From NCBI RefSeq assembly GCF_004138325.1, contig NZ_SBLB01000009.1, positions 124,001 to 188,000 of the forward strand: a stretch of DNA of 64,000 nt. Reading direction: 5' to 3'. The notes under the pieces were generated by a model. The model had not been told where the DNA came from. It searched no databases and saw only the letters and a list, made by a program, of their open reading frames with translations. Below are positions 9,840 through 18,646 of the stretch, in pieces. Numbering within the stretch: the stretch's first letter is position 1; every line of letters starts with the position of its first letter. The position numbers and the translations under genes were made by a program. This DNA is from Spirosoma sordidisoli (GTDB lineage: Bacteria; Bacteroidota; Bacteroidia; Cytophagales; Spirosomataceae).

Positions 9840-12800
9840 ATGAACCAGAAGATAACCCATATACTCCTGACCGCCCTGCTCCCGCTCAGTGTTGCGCTGT
9901 CGCAGCCGGTGCCTATGGCGGCCCTGAAACAGATGAAAGCCCGAAGCGTTGGCCCGGCGGTCATGGGCGGGCGTATTACGGCTATCGATGCCGTGGTGAG
10001 TAACCCGGACATTATCTACGTCGGAGCAGCCTCCGGGGGCGTCTGGAAAAGCACCAATGCCGGGGGGACCTGGAAACCCGTATTCGATGATCAGCCTACC
10101 CTGAACATTGGGTCTATTGCCATCCAGCAAAATAATCCGAACGTGATATGGGTAGGTACCGGTGAAGGAAACCCGCGTAATTCGGTAAACATGGGCGGGG
10201 GCATTTTCAAAAGTATAGACGGTGGTCTGACCTGGAAGTCAATGGGTTTAGAGAAGACGTTCAACATCCATCGCCTGATCATCGATCCGACAAACCCCGA
10301 CGTGGTCTACGCGGGCGTAATCGGTTTTCCCTTCGGCGAGCATCCCGAACGGGGCGTTTATAAAACAACGAACGGCGGTCAGTCCTGGGAGAAGGTATTG
10401 TACACCAATGAAAAGTCCGGTGTTGCCGAAATGGTCATGGACCCTACAAACCCAAGCAAGCTGGTCGTAGCCATGTGGCAGCATCGCCGGACGCCCTGGG
10501 ATTTTACGTCGGGTGGGCCCGGCTCGGGCTTGTTCATCACCTACGATGGGGGCAAAACCTGGAAGAAAAAAGGCGAGAGCGACGGATTGCCAAAGGGAGA
10601 TTTCGGTCGGCTGGGCTTAGCCATCAGCCGCAGCTCACCCAACAAAATCTACGCGCTGGTCGAAGCGCCAAAAAACGGACTGTACCGCTCCGACGATGGG
10701 GGAGAGAAATGGACCCTGGTTACTGACGACCCCACGGTAGCGACCGACCGGCCGTTTTATTACAATGAAATTTACGTCGATCCGCTGGTCGAAACGCGTA
10801 TCTATAAACTGAGTGCCCCGCTGTCGGTCAGTGAAGATGGCGGCAAAACGTTTACCGTGCTGGCCACTCCCGATCAGGTCCATTCGGACCATCATGCCTT
10901 CTGGATTCATCCCACCAATCCGGATATTATTATCGAAGGTAACGACGGCGGCCTGGCCATCAGCCGCGACCACGGCAAATCCTGGACCAATCCGGAGGCC
11001 ATTCCGGTCGGTCAGTTCTATCATGTAAACGTCGATAATGAAGTTCCTTACAACATTTACGGTGGTTTACAGGACAACGGCTCCTGGACCGGACCTGCCT
11101 ACACCTTCCAGACGGGCGGTATCCGAAACAGCCACTGGCAGGCGTTGATTCTGGCCGATGGGTTCGATGTGATCCCCGATGGCGAGGACTCCCGGTACGG
11201 GTACGCCATGTCGCAGGGAGGGAACATCATCCGGTATGATAAGAAAACCGGGGGGGCCTCTTTCGTAAAACCCATTATCAGCGACATGAATACCCGGTTG
11301 CGATTCAACTGGAACACCGGCTTTGCGCTGGATCCTGTCGATAAAAAGACGATCTACGCGGGTAGTCAGTTTCTCCACAAGTCAACCGATAAAGGCATGA
11401 CCTGGGAAACCGTTTCGCCCGACCTGACCCTGAACGATCCGGCGCACCAGAAACAGGACGATAGCGGTGGGTTAACCATCGATGCCACCCAGGCCGAGAA
11501 CCACAATACCATTCTGACCATTGCGCCCAGCCCGCTGAAGGCGGGGGTTATCTGGGTTGGCACCGATGACGGGAACGTGCAGCTCACGCAGGATGGAGGA
11601 AAAACATGGGCCAACCTCAGCAGCCGCCTACCGGGCCTGCCCAAAGAAGCCTGGGTTGCCCAGATTACGGCATCCCGCTACAAGGCTGGGGAAGCGTTTG
11701 TGGTTGCCAACTTGTACCGCATGGGCAACGATTTGTCGCCCTACATATATCGGACAACGGACTTTGGGCAGACATGGACCCGCTTGTTGAGCGAAAAGCA
11801 GGCGAAGGGCTACGCACTCTGTTTCCTGCAGGATCCCGCCGAGCCACGTCTGCTCTTTGCGGGCACGGAGCATGGCTTATGGGTCAGCATCGACGCCGGA
11901 CAAACCTGGACTCAATGGGACAATGGCCTGCCAGCCGCAACGCCCGTGATGGACCTGGCCATACAGGAGCGGGAGGCCGACCTGGTCATTGGCACGTTCG
12001 GTCGGTCGATTTATGTACTGGACAACATCCGCCCCTTACGCCAGCTGGCAGCCACCGGCAGCTCCCTACTCGACAAACCCGTACTGGCTTTCGAGCCATC
12101 GGCCGCTTATCATGCTGTTTATCAAGGCCCTCAGGGCTATGGAAAAGACGCCGAAGATCTGTACCAGGCAACCAACCGACCGGCCGGCGCCACCCTGCTG
12201 TATTATCTCAAGCCTGCCCCAAAAGCCGTTTCGGCCAAACCGGCCCCGACAACAGCCGCCGTAAAGGGGAAAAAACCAGCCGTCATCACAGCTTCTGACG
12301 AGCCCACGACTACCCTGCCGCTGACCGCTTCAGCCACTGGCCCAGTAGCGGCTCGCAGCAAAATAGATTCGGTTTTTGTGCGTCTGTACGACGAAAGTAA
12401 CCGGTTGGTACGCACCCTGAAACAGGCTCCCGACACGGCCCTGGGTGTGCAGCGTATCAACTGGAATCTGACCGAAACCGCTGTGGCCATGCCCAGTATG
12501 CCCGGTCCACGGCGCGGGGGTAACGAACCCTCCGGCGATCCGGTTATGCCCGGCAAGTACAAGGCGGTAGTCACCTACAGGGGGGCGGCCGACTCGACCT
12601 ATGTCACGGTTTTACCCGATCCCCGGGTTCCGTTCAACAAAGAAGCTGCTATGGCCCGCCGGGCCCTGCAGGAACGGCTAAACAAGAATATTCGCCAGCT
12701 AAGCGCGCTGACGAGTCAGATTCAGGAAGCCACCGAAGCCACCGAATCGATCAAATCACGCCTAAAGGATAAGAAAGGCCCGCAATACGATGACCTACGG

Positions 12801-13130
12801 AAAGCAACCGCGCAAATACAGGATTCGCTGAAGGTAGTTCGCGAACGCATTGTCGGGAAACGAACTGAACGACAAGGCTTTGGCCGGGTATATATGCTTA
12901 CGCCCATCATGAAAATTCAGGAAGCCAGTTCATATATTAGCCGCCGGACCGCGCCACCGACCCAAACGGAGAGCCAGCTGACCGACCAGGCAGAAGGGCT
13001 GACCCGGGAGACGATTGCGAAAACAAATGAGTTTTTCAGCAAACAGTGGGCTGAGTACTACAAAAAAGTACAGGCCACTCCGCTGGATCTGATCAAGGAA
13101 TATTCGCCCATTGCCAGTAATCCCAAATAA
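9840..13130 (+). CDS. VPS10/BNR-repeat exported propeller protein
   Basis: 1096 residues with a signal peptide (about 1-21, SVALSQP). Repeated BNR/Asp-box motifs run from about 40 to 720: GGVWKSTNAGGTWKPV, GGIFKSIDGGLTWKSMG, GLYRSDDGGEKWTLV, GNVQLTQDGGKTWANL, GLWVSIDAGQTWTQW. This is the sortilin/VPS10-type two-propeller fold. The C-terminal third (about 800-1090) has a FlgD-like stretch (RLYDESNRLVRTLKQ, MPGKYKAVVTYRG) and then a helical, coiled-coil-prone tail. Proteins of this type are often labelled glycosyl hydrolase without proof. It is the third gene of the SusC/SusD operon and directly abuts the amidohydrolase (TAA then ATG), suggesting coupled translation and a shared substrate. Confidence 0.9.
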   Translation: MNQKITHILLTALLPLSVALSQPVPMAALKQMKARSVGPAVMGGRITAIDAVVSNPDIIYVGAASGGVWKSTNAGGTWKPVFDDQPTLNIGSIAIQQNNPNVIWVGTGEGNPRNSVNMGGGIFKSIDGGLTWKSMGLEKTFNIHRLIIDPTNPDVVYAGVIGFPFGEHPERGVYKTTNGGQSWEKVLYTNEKSGVAEMVMDPTNPSKLVVAMWQHRRTPWDFTSGGPGSGLFITYDGGKTWKKKGESDGLPKGDFGRLGLAISRSSPNKIYALVEAPKNGLYRSDDGGEKWTLVTDDPTVATDRPFYYNEIYVDPLVETRIYKLSAPLSVSEDGGKTFTVLATPDQVHSDHHAFWIHPTNPDIIIEGNDGGLAISRDHGKSWTNPEAIPVGQFYHVNVDNEVPYNIYGGLQDNGSWTGPAYTFQTGGIRNSHWQALILADGFDVIPDGEDSRYGYAMSQGGNIIRYDKKTGGASFVKPIISDMNTRLRFNWNTGFALDPVDKKTIYAGSQFLHKSTDKGMTWETVSPDLTLNDPAHQKQDDSGGLTIDATQAENHNTILTIAPSPLKAGVIWVGTDDGNVQLTQDGGKTWANLSSRLPGLPKEAWVAQITASRYKAGEAFVVANLYRMGNDLSPYIYRTTDFGQTWTRLLSEKQAKGYALCFLQDPAEPRLLFAGTEHGLWVSIDAGQTWTQWDNGLPAATPVMDLAIQEREADLVIGTFGRSIYVLDNIRPLRQLAATGSSLLDKPVLAFEPSAAYHAVYQGPQGYGKDAEDLYQATNRPAGATLLYYLKPAPKAVSAKPAPTTAAVKGKKPAVITASDEPTTTLPLTASATGPVAARSKIDSVFVRLYDESNRLVRTLKQAPDTALGVQRINWNLTETAVAMPSMPGPRRGGNEPSGDPVMPGKYKAVVTYRGAADSTYVTVLPDPRVPFNKEAAMARRALQERLNKNIRQLSALTSQIQEATEATESIKSRLKDKKGPQYDDLRKATAQIQDSLKVVRERIVGKRTERQGFGRVYMLTPIMKIQEASSYISRRTAPPTQTESQLTDQAEGLTRETIAKTNEFFSKQWAEYYKKVQATPLDLIKEYSPIASNPK

Positions 13131-16100
13131 ATGAAAAACCTATTGCATCGATGGCTGACGGCCGGTTTTTTCCTGTCTGGAGTTATGGCGACCTATGCCG
13201 GGCCTTCGGGGTGGTTTATGACCGACTCCATTCAGGTAAACGTCACCGAAGGAACGAACATGGCCGCTGATATATCGCCCGACAAGTCACTGATCGCTAT
13301 TGATTTACAGGGCACAATCTGGCTACTGCCCAGCGCCGGAGGGCGCGCCAAACCCCTGACCGATGCGCTGGGCGACTGCCGTCAGCCGAGCTGGTCGCCC
13401 GATGGGAAACAGATTGCATTTCATGCTTTTTGGGATGGTCGGTATCATATCTGGACTGTTGACCGAGCGGGCGGTAAACCCCGGCAGCTGACGTCCGGTA
13501 TCTATGACGACCGGGAGCCCCACTGGTCGCCCGATGGGAAACGGCTCGTGTTCGCATCCGATCGTAGTGGCAATTACGACATATGGCAGTTAACGCTCGC
13601 CGATGGAAAACTGACGCAGCTTACGACCGATTCGGGCAACGATTACAACCCGGCCTATTCGCCTGACGGTCAACAAATTGCTTACATCTCCGATCGGACC
13701 GATGCGCCTGGGATCTACACCGTATCAGCAACCGGTGGGACCGAAAAACTTGTCTCGGCGTCGAAAGGAAAACTGGCCGGTCTGGCCTGGCAACCCGATG
13801 GCTCTCATCTCTTTTACAACGCGCTGACCCGTTCTCAGAGCGGACTCGAAAAAGTAAGCCTGGCAACGGGTCAACCAGCTTTGCAGACAGCGCCGGCAGA
13901 AGATGTTTTTCCTTTTCGATTGAGCTGGTTTTCTGCGAACGAATACCTGTACACGGCCGATGGCTTACTAAAACGGCGGAAACTCGACGGACCCGCCCTA
14001 CCCATTCCGTTTCAGGTGGTCATCACCCTTCCCCGCACGAGCTACAAGCGGAAAACGTACGACTTCGATGCGCCCAAACCGCAGCCGGTTAAGGGCATCA
14101 AAGGACCCGCGGTCTCACCCGATGGCAACCAGATCGCCTTTGCAGCCCTGGGCGATCTGTGGTTATTGACCAAAGGGAACAAAAAGCCCCACGCGCTCAC
14201 GTCGGGACCAGCCATCGATGTGGAGCCCAGCTGGTCGCCGGACGGGACCAAACTGGCCTATGTGTCTGACCGAAACGGGTCGATGGATGTCTGGATCCGC
14301 GACCTGAAAACCGGCACCGATCGATGTCTGGTCGACATGGCCGACGATTTATATTACCCAACCTGGTCGCCCGATGGTAGTAAAGTAGCGTTCTACCAGG
14401 CTGATCCGCGTAATGCGTGGGGTCGCAGCACCCTTTACACGGCCGACGTGACCTACACGGCCGATGTTACGGTGCCTACAACCCGTAAGATCCACGAATC
14501 GTTGTTTGTGCCCAGTCAGGTGAGCTGGTCACCCGATGGTAAAACCCTGGCCGTCTCGGCTCTGCACCCCTATTCGTCCCGGTATCGGGAAGGCGTAAGT
14601 GAGGTACTGCTCATCTCCCTCGACGGTAAAAATGACCGGTATGTTTCTCCCGCGCCGGGTCATAGCCTGGGAACCCGCGGTAAAAACGGGCCGGTCTGGT
14701 CGCCCGATGGCACGCAGATGGCTTATGTGCTGGATGGCCTGTTGTGGGTAACCGCTGTGGCTCCCGACGGTACGCCCACGGGAAAACCCCGACAACTAAC
14801 GACCGAACAAGCCGAAGTACCCAGCTGGACCGCCGATTCAAGAAAGCTGGTCTATCTGGCCACTGATGAGTTGAAACAGGTGACTGTAGCAACCGGACAA
14901 ACAGAAACGATCCCGATGGACCTCACCTGGCAGTCTAAAATACCTACTGGCCAGCTTGTTATCCACGCCGGTAACCTGTTTGATGGTCGGTCGAACAGCT
15001 ACATCAGGAACGTTGACATTCTTGTTCAGGGCAACCGGATCAAAGCCATACTGCCTCATCAGGCCAATCGACCCGGTACGTTCATCGATGCATCGACCAA
15101 GACGGTAATCCCCGGCCTGTTCGAAATGCACACGCACCAGCACTCCATGACGGGCGAAAAAATGGGGCGGCTCTGGTTGTCGTACGGCATCACCTCCGTT
15201 CGCGAACCCGGCGCCGACCCGTACGATGCGCTCGAACGTAAAGAATCGTGGGCGAGCGGAATCCGACCGGGTCCGCGCCAGTTTTTTACCGGTGGTCTGA
15301 CCGACGGCACCCGCATTTATTACGGAGCGGCAACCAGTATCAACTCCGATGAGCAGCTGGACCGGGAGCTTACCCGCGCCGTCCGACTGGGCTACGACCT
15401 TATTAAAACCTACGTCCGTATGCCGGATGCCATGCAGCAGCGCATCACGGCCTTTGCTCACGCCAACGGAATTCCGGTTTCTTCCCACGAGATATTCCCG
15501 GCCATGCGGTACGATGTCGATGCGGTCGAGCACATTGGGGGAACCAGCCGTCGGGGATACTCACCGAAGATCACGGCCATGAACAAAAGCTACCAGGATG
15601 TGATCCAGCTGATTGCCAGGTCAGGAATGAACATTACCCCGACCGCATCCCTGCAGGGTGGGTTTTTCTCGATGGCGGCCAAAGACCCGGCGTTTTACGA
15701 GAACAGGCAATACAAGGCGTTTTATTCCGAAGACTATAGCAACGCCCTCCAGGCAGGAGCTGCTCAGATGGCTAAAATCAACCCAGGCTATCTGGCCAAT
15801 TTCGGCAAATTACAACAGGGGGTTAAAGCGTTGATTGACGCCGGCGCGCACATGACCACGGGTACCGATAGCCCGTTTGTTCCGTACGGTTACAGCCTCC
15901 ATACCGAACTACAGTCTTTTGTCGACGCCGGGCTAAGTCCCTATCAGGCCCTTCGGTGCGCTACCCTCTGGGCAGCCGAAACGGTGGGCGTCAGCAACGA
16001 TCTTGGTTCGGTTGAGCCGGGCAAACTGGCCGACCTCGTCATCGTCGACGGCGACCCGCTCGGTAATATCCGCGATGCACTAAACGTGGATCAGGTAATC

Positions 16101-16148
16101 CGGAACGGCGACGTACTTCCGATCGCTCAGCTACTATCCCGCCCCTGA
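13131..16148 (+). CDS. TolB-like propeller / amidohydrolase fusion, exported
   Basis: 1005 residues with a signal peptide (about 1-24). Residues about 40-600 carry TolB/WD40-like repeats with recurring WSPDGKQIAF-type motifs (WSPDG at least five times). Residues about 610-1000 form an amidohydrolase-superfamily domain with a plausible metal site: HTH at 667-669, Lys759 (LIKTYV, the usual carboxylated lysine), His786, His801 (VEHIGG) and Asp913 (TTGTDSP). It ends with GSVEPGKLADLVIVDGDPL. Superfamily members hydrolyse cyclic amides or dipeptides; this fusion is probably periplasmic and peptide- or imide-directed, but the substrate is not determined. Its ATG follows the VPS10 stop with no gap, and it closes the operon. 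Confidence 0.9.
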   Translation: MKNLLHRWLTAGFFLSGVMATYAGPSGWFMTDSIQVNVTEGTNMAADISPDKSLIAIDLQGTIWLLPSAGGRAKPLTDALGDCRQPSWSPDGKQIAFHAFWDGRYHIWTVDRAGGKPRQLTSGIYDDREPHWSPDGKRLVFASDRSGNYDIWQLTLADGKLTQLTTDSGNDYNPAYSPDGQQIAYISDRTDAPGIYTVSATGGTEKLVSASKGKLAGLAWQPDGSHLFYNALTRSQSGLEKVSLATGQPALQTAPAEDVFPFRLSWFSANEYLYTADGLLKRRKLDGPALPIPFQVVITLPRTSYKRKTYDFDAPKPQPVKGIKGPAVSPDGNQIAFAALGDLWLLTKGNKKPHALTSGPAIDVEPSWSPDGTKLAYVSDRNGSMDVWIRDLKTGTDRCLVDMADDLYYPTWSPDGSKVAFYQADPRNAWGRSTLYTADVTYTADVTVPTTRKIHESLFVPSQVSWSPDGKTLAVSALHPYSSRYREGVSEVLLISLDGKNDRYVSPAPGHSLGTRGKNGPVWSPDGTQMAYVLDGLLWVTAVAPDGTPTGKPRQLTTEQAEVPSWTADSRKLVYLATDELKQVTVATGQTETIPMDLTWQSKIPTGQLVIHAGNLFDGRSNSYIRNVDILVQGNRIKAILPHQANRPGTFIDASTKTVIPGLFEMHTHQHSMTGEKMGRLWLSYGITSVREPGADPYDALERKESWASGIRPGPRQFFTGGLTDGTRIYYGAATSINSDEQLDRELTRAVRLGYDLIKTYVRMPDAMQQRITAFAHANGIPVSSHEIFPAMRYDVDAVEHIGGTSRRGYSPKITAMNKSYQDVIQLIARSGMNITPTASLQGGFFSMAAKDPAFYENRQYKAFYSEDYSNALQAGAAQMAKINPGYLANFGKLQQGVKALIDAGAHMTTGTDSPFVPYGYSLHTELQSFVDAGLSPYQALRCATLWAAETVGVSNDLGSVEPGKLADLVIVDGDPLGNIRDALNVDQVIRNGDVLPIAQLLSRP

Positions 16149-16242
16149 ATCTGCTGCTCTCTGACTATCTTCCTGATATAACCTGGCCGGAGGGCGGGCG
16201 CTCTTTTTTGGGTCGATCCGGCCAATTGTTTTAAACGTCAAT

Positions 16243-16372
16243 CCATTTATTTCACCGTCTCGTAAATGATGATTTGCGATAAATGGTGAAATAGCCATTT
16301 TCCACGTAAGAAAGGTTATTTCACCATCGGGTCTGAAGAACTGGTGTACAAACTGGTTTCTCCAGACCCGAT
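16243..16372. terminator. Structured intergenic block with competing hairpins and a strong terminal stem
   Basis: TATTTCACC occurs at 16248-16256 and 16317-16325, with its reverse complement GGTGAAATA at 16285-16293 between them. The middle arm can therefore pair with either side. The left pairing is helped by CCATTTAT (16243-16250) with ATAAATGG (16279-16286). Immediately after the last copy is a perfect 10-base stem, ATCGGGTCTG 16326-16335 with CAGACCCGAT 16363-16372. It lies between the 3' ends of convergent genes, so transcription termination is the simplest reading. There is no long T run. Confidence 0.45.
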
Positions 16373-16427
16373 GACCTACCGTCGGTCAGGCCGGTCCTTA
16401 GACAGGCATCCTGTCGCTCATCGCCAA

Positions 16428-16998
16428 CTAGTCACACACCTCAAGAATGTAGGTAGCGCAGCGCCAAACAGATTTGTATGGCTTACCACCCTGCTCACCG
16501 GCTTCTTTCTCACTCTGGCTCCCTTCGAGGTAATAGGTACCGGGCCAGAGCGGAGTAAACTCGGCCTGTCCGTTTGCATTGGTTTGGATGGCGCGGTTCC
16601 AGCCGGTTGGTGAGTGTACCGCGATCTGTAGTTTTTCAGCTGGTTTTGTTTTGAACACAGCCGCCAGCGAAACCGGTTGCCCAACTTTATAACCGACACC
16701 GGGTTGACCAACGGCGATATTGAGTTCGTTTGGTGTAGCTGCAGCAACTGATTTGGGCTGGCCTACCGTGACAGCTGCAGTCGCGTTGAACTGGTATTTG
16801 GTGGTGCCGCCCAGATCCTTGGCTGCGTGTCCGATTGCCAGCGTATATACGCCGTCTTGCTCGGGTACAAATTCAGCGGAGAAATGATCGGTACCGGGCG
16901 AAACGGGTAGTTTGTCCTTATGTCCGTCGAGGCTAACCAACCAAAGCCAAACGCTCTCAGATCTGAATACCAATAAGTTATCTTGATAGCAGGGGTAT
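16428..16998 (-). pseudogene. DUF4198-type exported protein remnant, 5'-truncated and frameshifted
   Basis: The remaining frame ends with family-like blocks: DGVYTLAIGHAAKDLGGTTK, KYQFNATAAVTVG, GQAEFTPLWPGTYYLEGS and KPYKSVWRCATYILEV. This matches the C-terminal two thirds of Bacteroidota DUF4198-type periplasmic proteins as I remember them. The upstream block YWYSDLRAF lies in a different frame. The two frames join if one base is restored in the AAA at 16949-16951 (TTT on the coding strand), giving AFWLWLVSLDGHK. Upstream of about 16998 there is no signal peptide or HALW-type N-terminus; a dispersed-repeat fragment lies there instead. The only start for the open frame is TTG at 17033, inside that repeat. 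Two independent lesions favour a pseudogene over a sequencing error. Confidence 0.7.
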
Positions 16999-17011
16999 GA
17001 AACACCTCCAC

Positions 17012-17056
17012 TCGAGCCGACTAAAGTTAACAACTACCTTTCCCAAACAAGCTCTC
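17012..17056. repeat. Fragment of the dispersed intergenic repeat
   Basis: CGAGCCGACTAA, a variable stretch, then CCCAAACAAGCTCT matches the distal part of the repeat units at 33268-33370 and 33378-33480, in the same plus-strand order. The GC-rich core of the repeat is absent here. It sits exactly where the N-terminal coding part of the DUF4198 remnant should be. Confidence 0.6.
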
Positions 17057-17216
17057 ACGGGGCTAGGGGCTAGAAGCTGGTTCCCCCAGAAAACGGCCAC
17101 GGAAATCAGTAACTACCAGAGATAGTGTTCATTGTCGGCTACCCGGGTGAGGGTACGACTTTTCCCGGTAAAATTGACGAATGGGCTTTACCCGCTGTAA
17201 ATACGTCCTTACTGCC

Positions 17217-18125
17217 TTACTGAAGGTTACTTTCAGCTTTCCTTTCCGGAGCGGTTGGTTTAGGGGATCCTCGAAATGACTGGACAATCGAGAATAGACC
17301 CACCAGTATTAACCCTACCACCAATCCAATCCCAAATTCTTTTAGGGTTGCCGGCATGTTTGGGAAAAGCGTATGCAGGTAATGGATATTATGTACGAAG
17401 ATGCCGCCGGCAACCAGGATGAGCGCTAATGTACCCACTACGCTCAATATCCGGATGATAATGGGTAGCGCCCCAACCAGCCCCTTACCCAGTGTAAACA
17501 ATAAGCCCTTACCCGACGATCCTTTAATGAGCTTATAGCCCGCATCGTCCATGCGTACAATCAGCGCCACGAAACCATACACGCCAACGGTAGCCAGTAA
17601 CGCTACTGCCGACACCGTCATAATGCGGATCGATAATTCTTCTTCAGCAACCGTTCCCAGCGCAATAATGACGATCTCGACCGAGAGGATAAAGTCAGTT
17701 GTGATGGCCGATTTTACCTTTTCTTTTTCCTGATCAGGAGCTGGCCTGGCCTGTTTGGCCTCCTCGACCGGATGTGGTTGTTTGCTAATCAGGTTACCAA
17801 AGTAGTGGATTATTTTCTCTGCCCCCTCGTAGGCCAGGTAACAGCCGCCCAGCAACAGAATAACGGTAATGGCAATCGGAAAAAAAGCGCTCAGCAGCAG
17901 AGCGATCGGCACTATAATCAGCTTGTTGACTAAAGACCCTTTCGTGATCGACCACAGTATTGGCAGTTCCCGGTCGGCCAGGAAGCCGGTGGCTTTTTCT
18001 GCGTTCACAGCTAAATCGTCGCCTAAGATACCGGCGGTCTTGCGGGTTGCCACCTTTGTTGCCAGGGCAACATCATCCATTAAGGCGGCTATATCATCCA
18101 GAACTGCAAAAATACCCGATGCCAT
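17217..18125 (-). CDS. DUF808 family inner-membrane protein (YedI-like)
   Basis: 302 residues. The opening MASGIFAVLDDIAALMDDVA and the block KTAGILGDDLAVNAEKATGF are characteristic of the DUF808/YedI family. About five or six hydrophobic segments are visible, near residues 67-100, 140-160, 168-190, 215-245 and 268-285. The charged loop at about 115-140 (EEAKQARPAPDQEKEKVK) is probably cytoplasmic. The length is normal for the family. The function is not established; some relatives are described as putative transporters or membrane-stress proteins. It stands alone, with a 521-base gap separating it from the divergent SDR gene. Start at the ATG that gives the conserved MASG opening. Confidence 0.9.
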   Translation of the reverse strand: MASGIFAVLDDIAALMDDVALATKVATRKTAGILGDDLAVNAEKATGFLADRELPILWSITKGSLVNKLIIVPIALLLSAFFPIAITVILLLGGCYLAYEGAEKIIHYFGNLISKQPHPVEEAKQARPAPDQEKEKVKSAITTDFILSVEIVIIALGTVAEEELSIRIMTVSAVALLATVGVYGFVALIVRMDDAGYKLIKGSSGKGLLFTLGKGLVGALPIIIRILSVVGTLALILVAGGIFVHNIHYLHTLFPNMPATLKEFGIGLVVGLILVGLFSIVQSFRGSPKPTAPERKAESNLQ

Positions 18126-18646
18126 TTTTGTTTGGTTTATGCCTATACTAACCTTTACTCCCGGTGTAAGGTTAAGACAGCCCCGAATAAAACTTCATCG
18201 AACGCCATTTGGCTTCGTTCACTTGCTGAGCTAATTGATAGGGCGCAAATACGTACCTTTCCATAAAACACGCTGACTATCAACCAATAACAGTAAGAGT
18301 GCCTGATCTAAACAACTAGAAATAGCCATTGCTATTACCCCCAAGTAACATTCGCTGGCAGGGCGCCCTCTATCCTTTGCCGGACATCATTGAGCACAGA
18401 ATTTACTCAAATTCCAGGCTGTTGATCAGGTCATTACTGCAGAGCAAGTAGCTGTAATGCCGCGCTGACATGAGCAGAACTGAACAGTATTTCGGATCCC
18501 CAGGATAAAAGGTTGCCGTTTTCGTGTACGAGGTTCTCTTTGGGTGAGTCGGCCGGAGTATCTTTGACGATGGGTAACAGAAACCCTGCCCCAACCCTTC
18601 AGACTTTACCTGCATTGACTAACCAGCCTGACCCTGAATTATAGCG
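18126..18646. other. Divergent intergenic region
   Basis: 521 bases between the DUF808 gene (minus) and the SDR gene (plus). A 70-codon minus-strand frame at 18403-18615 has no recognisable protein features and is not called. The only signal I support is a -7-like element for the SDR gene at 18559-18566. No repeat or RNA gene is seen. Confidence 0.5.
18559..18566 (+). promoter_or_regulatory. Possible -7 element for the SDR gene
   Basis: TATCTTTG fits TAnnTTTG, about 80 bases before the ATG at 18647. A TTTG at 18539-18542 lies 16 bases upstream, a little closer than the usual -33 spacing. Confidence 0.35.

Noticed and set aside
18403-18615. 70-codon minus-strand open frame in the DUF808/SDR gap
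   Set aside because: No domain, no ribosome binding site and no conservation visible; kept as intergenic.
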